Source: Stomorhina lunata (Eukaryota > Arthropoda > Insecta > Diptera > Rhiniidae). Taken from it: DNA of 64,000 bases. The notes under the pieces were generated by a model that was not told the origin of the DNA, searched no databases, and saw nothing but the letters and a program-made list of their open reading frames with translations. The stretch covers positions 96,473,998 to 96,537,997 of the forward strand of contig OW121743.1 of assembly GCA_933228675.1 (NCBI GenBank). The letters are read 5' to 3'. A program made the translations under genes and the position numbers. Below, piece after piece: positions 58,412-64,000 of the stretch; the stretch's first letter is position 1; every line of letters begins with the position of its first letter.

Positions 58412-59660
<1,249 letters not shown>

Positions 59661-61755
59661 TCTGTATTCACTCTAATATCATCTTTAATTTTTAAGAAAA
59701 TGGTGAGTATTGGAGGTAAAGCTTTATATTATTTCCACAGTGTCATTGCATATCATGTATATTTTTTAGTACAGTGGAGTTGCGCCATCTGTTGTTAGCT
59801 TTACGCGTTATTAAAGCTTTTTGTTTTAAAGTCAATTTTATTTATTTTGCATCGACAGCGTGTTAATGCTGAAAGGCTTACCATTGATGGAAGATACTGT
59901 AATAATAAATAATTTTAATTGAAAATTATAATTATAGAAATTGATGTTGCCGTTGGCAACCTCATAACAACAATTTGAGCAAAAGTTCTTCTATTCAAAA
60001 TCTCTAACCATTTTGTCAGAAATTACATTTTTCTCCCAGACCATCAAAACTTGTACAGGATGTAACATTTTAACAATGACTTAGTCTAATATGCATACCT
60101 TGTCCTAGATTTATCATGTGGCAGAGAGTAGAGTAGTTATGTTTAGCTGTATAACAGGCAAAAATATCTGAAATAAAAAAACACAAAAAATTACAACTGA
60201 ATATTTGTGTAGAAATGTTAGTTTTTGTTTTTAAATTGTAAGTTTTTTTCGCTGTATGGTAAAAAAACTGCATAAAATATTTATAAACGATTGAAGCCTT
60301 CAAGTGGTAGTTGTTGGTTTACTTCTTTATCATTGTATAAAAAAGCCCAATAGTTCTAAGTTAAATCAGAAACTCTGATATGATCAGGAATTTTAACCTT
60401 AAGCTAGCAAAAGTTATTTTCTTAAATTTGTTAATAATATTAACTTGACATAAGATTCTTATCGTAACTTTAATATAGAGTAACAAAACTAAAAAAAATC
60501 CATAGTTTTGAAGAGACAGTCATTTTTTAAACTGCTTGTATCTTTCAATTTGAAAGAAAAACGACTTAGGGCCTTTTTATATTAAAGTAACGTTGTATAC
60601 ATTTTTATAAAGTTTTGTAAAGTGCCTTAACCTTTGGAACTGCTGAGTTATTTTTAAACACACACAAACATACATCATACAATATATGTTTGTGTTTAAC
60701 ACTTTTCATTTTAAACGCGAATGTCCGGTCGTCCTTTAATTTTTCAACTGTTTTTGTAACTATTTTATGTTGTTTTTAATGTCCTTGTTATAGTCCGTTC
60801 AGTTTTTTTCTAAATAAATATTTACCCTTTCATTCATAGTTTTCAGGTAAATAATATACATGTTTATAAAAAAAAGTCTTTTAAATTTCGTTGTTTTTCT
60901 TCTGCTTTTAGCTGGTTAGTTCGAATTGAGTTCAACATTTTATTTTCTATTTGTTGGTTGTTATTAAACTCTTAACCTACTGACTCTACATCCGCTGTTT
61001 TGTTCTAGCATTTCGTCTTTTCTTTGGTTTTTTTCTATGCCTCAATCAATCTATTATTTAGCTTTTTTTCTTTTACTTTCATTTTGTTATATATAATTTT
61101 TTAAATAGATATCATGTCATTTCCCTTTATAAATTTCCTAAAACTTGTTGGTTTTATTGTTTTAATATTTTTTCATTTTGTTAGGTCAAGTTATTGCAGT
61201 ATCATAAAATATTGACTAAAGCAAATGTAATATTTAAGGTCATTTATGATTAACGTGAGAATGAGGCCATAAATAAGTTAATGCAAATAGCGGAAAAAAT
61301 ATAAAGAATATTTATAATTTATTGAATAAAGTAACTAGAGAAATTTAAATGTAAGTAATATTGATTGCAGTAATAAAGATATAACTAGGTGAAGATTGGC
61401 TTGTTTAGACCCGTTCCATAAATTTAAATAACTAAATTATATAGCACTTGATCAACGAGAGATTATCAACTCAAAATTTTTAAATTTTTAGTAGAATTAA
61501 AAAACCGTTTTTTGATTTAACTACTACATACTTTAATATTAAGCAAAGAGATAAAACTGTAGTTTTTTCATAGAAATTATAGTGAAATTAATATAAGATT
61601 TTTACAGTGGGTAGATAAGACCACTGAGTATCGATTTCTTCTAAAAAGTGAAAATATAAAAATTTTGAGTTAATATTCTCATTACATTTCAGTTAATACT
61701 CTCATTACATCATTCCCTTGACAACCAATTTTTCGTACCGGAATAACCCTGGATA
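59661..61755. other. AT-rich, no gene seen
   Basis: AT-rich DNA with T-rich runs. A 77-codon minus frame at 60070-60303 has no recognisable motif. Nothing else is supported. Confidence 0.5.
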
Positions 61756-62560
61756 TCTCCTGAGATATATATTTTTCTATAGCTAAATTCATTTTTTTTA
61801 GAATTTTAATATAATTTTTTTGTAAGAATTTTGTTACCATAAAAAGAAATTTAACATACAGTTTTTTTAGAAATATTATAAATTATTGAATAGAAAAAAT
61901 TTTAAAAGAATTTTTTAAGAAAAATTTTGGGTATAATTTTACAACGGAAAATTTTTGATATCAACCAAAATTTAAATTTGTATGAAATATTTTCATAAAG
62001 ATTTTTCTAAAAAAAAACTATTTTATTAAAATGTCGATAACATGATCAAATGCATAGTTTACTATGCTTTAAAGGACATACAGACACACAAACATTTCAT
62101 ATCAATTATTGTAAAAAATTATATAAATCCTTTGATAGAAAAATTTTCTATCATTCAATACAAAATTTGTTTGGAGAAATATTTAAGATATAAATTATTG
62201 TACAGAAAATTTGTTTTTAGAAAAATCCTGAATTTTTCGATAAATTTTTTTTTATAAAAACTTTAAGTTTTCCTATAAAAAAATATAGGCATATCAATTT
62301 CATAAAAAGAAAAAAATTTTTGTAGAAAAATTTCCAAATAAATTTTTTTATAAAAAAATTTTCTGTCATAGAAATATATTCAATATAAAAATTTTTGCAG
62401 AAACATTTTAGATATAAATTATAGTATAGAATAATTTTAATAAAATTTAAACATTCTTTTATAGAAAAATTTTTATTTATAAATTGTTTTCATTTTTAAG
62501 TTTCTTCTAGAAAAAATTAAAATTATATTTAATAAAACATGTGTATAGAATTTTTCATAG
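61756..62560. repeat. Diverged AT-rich tandem repeat relic
   Basis: Irregularly spaced words such as TAGAAAAATTTT, TATAAAAATTTTTGCAGAAA and TTTTTTTATAAAAA resemble a decayed version of the 40-41.7 kb array. No constant period can be measured by eye. Confidence 0.5.
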
Positions 62561-62607
62561 AATATATATAGTTCCCACATAACATTCTGCATCAGATTCT
62601 ATTTTTA

Positions 62608-62809
62608 GACTCATTGAAAGGGACCTACGTTTAAACTCCGGTTCCAAACGCAAAATGCATTCTTTAGAGAACTTTTACATAGCCTAATACTCAATAACCA
62701 GTGGCTAGCTAATTTTAATTGTTTTCAAGTGGATCTGGCCAGGGATCGAACTTGGGACCTCTCTAGGGCTAGGCGGATGACTAACCTGCTATACTACGGC
62801 GGTTCATAC
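62608..62809 (-). mobile_element. tRNA-derived SINE-like element, copy 3
   Basis: On the minus strand it starts GTATGAACCGCCGTAGTATA, continues GGTTAGTCATCCGCCTAGCC, has the box-B-like CCAAGTTCGATCCC, and then the body TAGCTAGCCACTGGTTATTG (near 62692-62711), ending with AGGTCCCTTTCAATGAGTC. Head and body both match the 14359 copy, which defines the family length as about 200-220 bp. It lacks the segment carrying the complement of its 5' end that the other two copies have. Confidence 0.8.
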
Positions 62810-63034
62810 TGTTTTTAATATTTTTTTTTTTCAGCATATAATTTTCAATATAAAAATTGACAATAGATACAATTTTGATATGACTTTACCCAACTAAAAA
62901 GCAAACTGCAATGTTTTGAATAAATTAAATAAAATTCCTATAACGTTGACTATTCCATACCTACCCCTCACTTTGGCCGATTCTTTACTATGACTATCTC
63001 TTGAAGTATAAACTATGAGATTCTAGAGATGTAC
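62810..63034. other. AT-rich, no gene seen
   Basis: Short spacer without a recognisable feature. Confidence 0.4.
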
Positions 63035-63273
63035 ATTAGAGTGGTTCGAAAAAAGGTGTGTCAGTCACCATTTTAGGATTAAAGATAATGTGAAATAAAT
63101 TTAAAAATTTTTTTCTTATTTTCTACCACGCCTAAAAATACCATTCTTTTAGTAGTTGGTATATCGTGTTCACGGCTCTGTAAGGGCTACTTTTCTCATT
63201 TAATAGTTTTTTTTACCACGAAGGTCAATTTCTAGTCACAACTTTTAAAAACTCGATTCGTACCCACCCTAAT
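63035..63273. mobile_element. Possible MITE with ATTAGGGTGG-type ends
   Basis: The left end ATTAGAGTGGTTCGAA and the right end read backwards, ATTAGGGTGGGTACGAA, are similar inverted termini about 239 bp apart. The left end is preceded by GTAC, as is ATTAGGGTGA at 17991. The interior has no coding frame. No clear target duplication. Confidence 0.45.
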
Positions 63274-63719
63274 CGAATCTTTATTCAGCTCTAATCTACA
63301 TGAATAGACACATTTCTCAATTCAACTTTGTAGTTACCCAATTATAGCTACGTTTACTGGTAAAGCCGACTTTCACCTATAAATAATGCTATATTTAACA
63401 GATGGACTGAACCATCTAGCCCATAGAAACGATATGTTCAGTCGCAAACCAAACATGCCCCATACGGATTGCATCGTACAAGACTCAATAGACAGAATAA
63501 ATACTACTGTAACATTAAGAAGAATTAGACAGTTATTCATCACTTGTATCAATTCCTTGACAAATTATCTGGAAATCACTTTTCTATACGATTAATCTTA
63601 TCCTACAACCGCAAAGGGACCATCTGTACGACCAAAGATATATTGACTGATCAGACATCCCATTGATTTTAAATTTTTCTTTGTAAAATTTTTCGCTTAA
63701 AAACATTTATTAAAAATTT
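63274..63719. other. No gene seen
   Basis: Somewhat less AT-rich than average. A 69-codon + frame at 63386-63595 has no recognisable motif and no splice support, and could be a decayed element fragment. Confidence 0.4.
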
Positions 63720-64000
63720 TAGGAAAAGTACCTGGTTGACCTTGCTCTGAGCTTTATGATAAGCATTTTATATATATTTCATTTTATAAAGTACTAAAAT
63801 AAAGGAGGAAAGACATTGTACAAATATAGCATTAATTTTGAATTATTTTATTTATTTTGTCCGACCAACACATAGTTTGCATAGTTTACATTTTAACTGA
63901 TTTTAATAATTTTGGAAATTGGTCATACCAACAGAAACCTCCTTCGACTCATTCACAACAACTTTACTAAAGATTATAGTCTGATCAAGTGCACAGTTTA
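63720..64000 (-). repeat. Dispersed repeat family A, fragment running off the window end
   Basis: Reverse complement of the 17400-17790 part of the family: AAGTACCTGGTTGACC, TTTTGTCCGACCAACACA, then AGAAACCTCCTTCGACTC and CTGATCAAGTGCACAG match that copy in order. It has one GGTTTC-GTATGA segment rather than two and lacks CAGGTGGCGCCA. Confidence 0.75.

Noticed and set aside
63386..63595. 69-codon + frame with less AT-rich composition
   Set aside because: No motif or splice support; surrounded by decayed mobile elements.

Overview
The window is non-coding-dominated eukaryotic nuclear DNA, extremely A+T rich (my impression is about 80%). I read it as part of one or more very large introns plus repeat-rich flanking DNA from an insect, most likely a higher fly. 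That is inference from four things: GTATGT splice donors, an ACAAATG start context, fly-style CAA/CAG-rich leader sequence, and many TA-target foldback elements, tRNA-like short repeats and (CAGA)n-bearing dispersed repeats. No bacterial genes, rRNA or CRISPR array is visible.

Only one convincing coding segment was found, on the + strand: an exon at about 14966-15384 encoding the first 110 residues of an unrecognised protein. A possible non-coding leader exon (about 4280-5797) lies upstream, ending in a GTATGT donor. If the two belong together, a 9.2 kb intron separates them and the rest of the gene lies in or beyond the next tens of kb. I found no further convincing exon.

The dominant feature is a set of AT-rich tandem arrays, roughly 17-19 kb in total. 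Six have a 31 bp period (1-950, 2030-3865, 6061-9465, 35325-36365, 38340-39260, 40280-41700). Three have a 28 bp period (24345-26870, 28790-32995 with an interruption, 44128-46135). Their units are built from facing A/T tracts (AAAATTTT) around near-palindromic centres. Orientation flips within and between arrays, and there are higher-order duplications. The 6.06-9.47 kb array lies between inverted ATTAGGGT/ACCCTAAT ends, so it may be an expanded internal repeat of a mobile element.

Region by region: 1-4 kb, two arrays in opposite orientation. 4-6 kb, possible leader exon. 6-9.5 kb, terminal-repeat-bounded array. 11.6-14.9 kb, a composite insertion bounded by a 16 bp inverted repeat and a 12 bp direct repeat, ending about 50 bp before the coding exon. 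16-18.5 kb, degenerate dispersed repeats. 20-22.8 kb, diverged tandem repeats and a local duplication. 24-33 kb, 28 bp arrays, one split by a 1.3 kb terminal-inverted-repeat element carrying tRNA-like sequence. 35-41.7 kb, three 31 bp arrays. 43 kb, a foldback element. 44-46 kb, a 28 bp array. 48.7-53.4 kb, a cluster of mobile-element remains (tRNA-like SINE, hAT-like ends, a foldback element with its empty site elsewhere in the window, and a broken non-LTR reverse transcriptase). 54.8-59.7 kb and 61.7-64 kb, further dispersed repeats, a (CAGA)n array and a third SINE copy.

Boundaries of arrays and dispersed repeats are approximate because they were read by eye.
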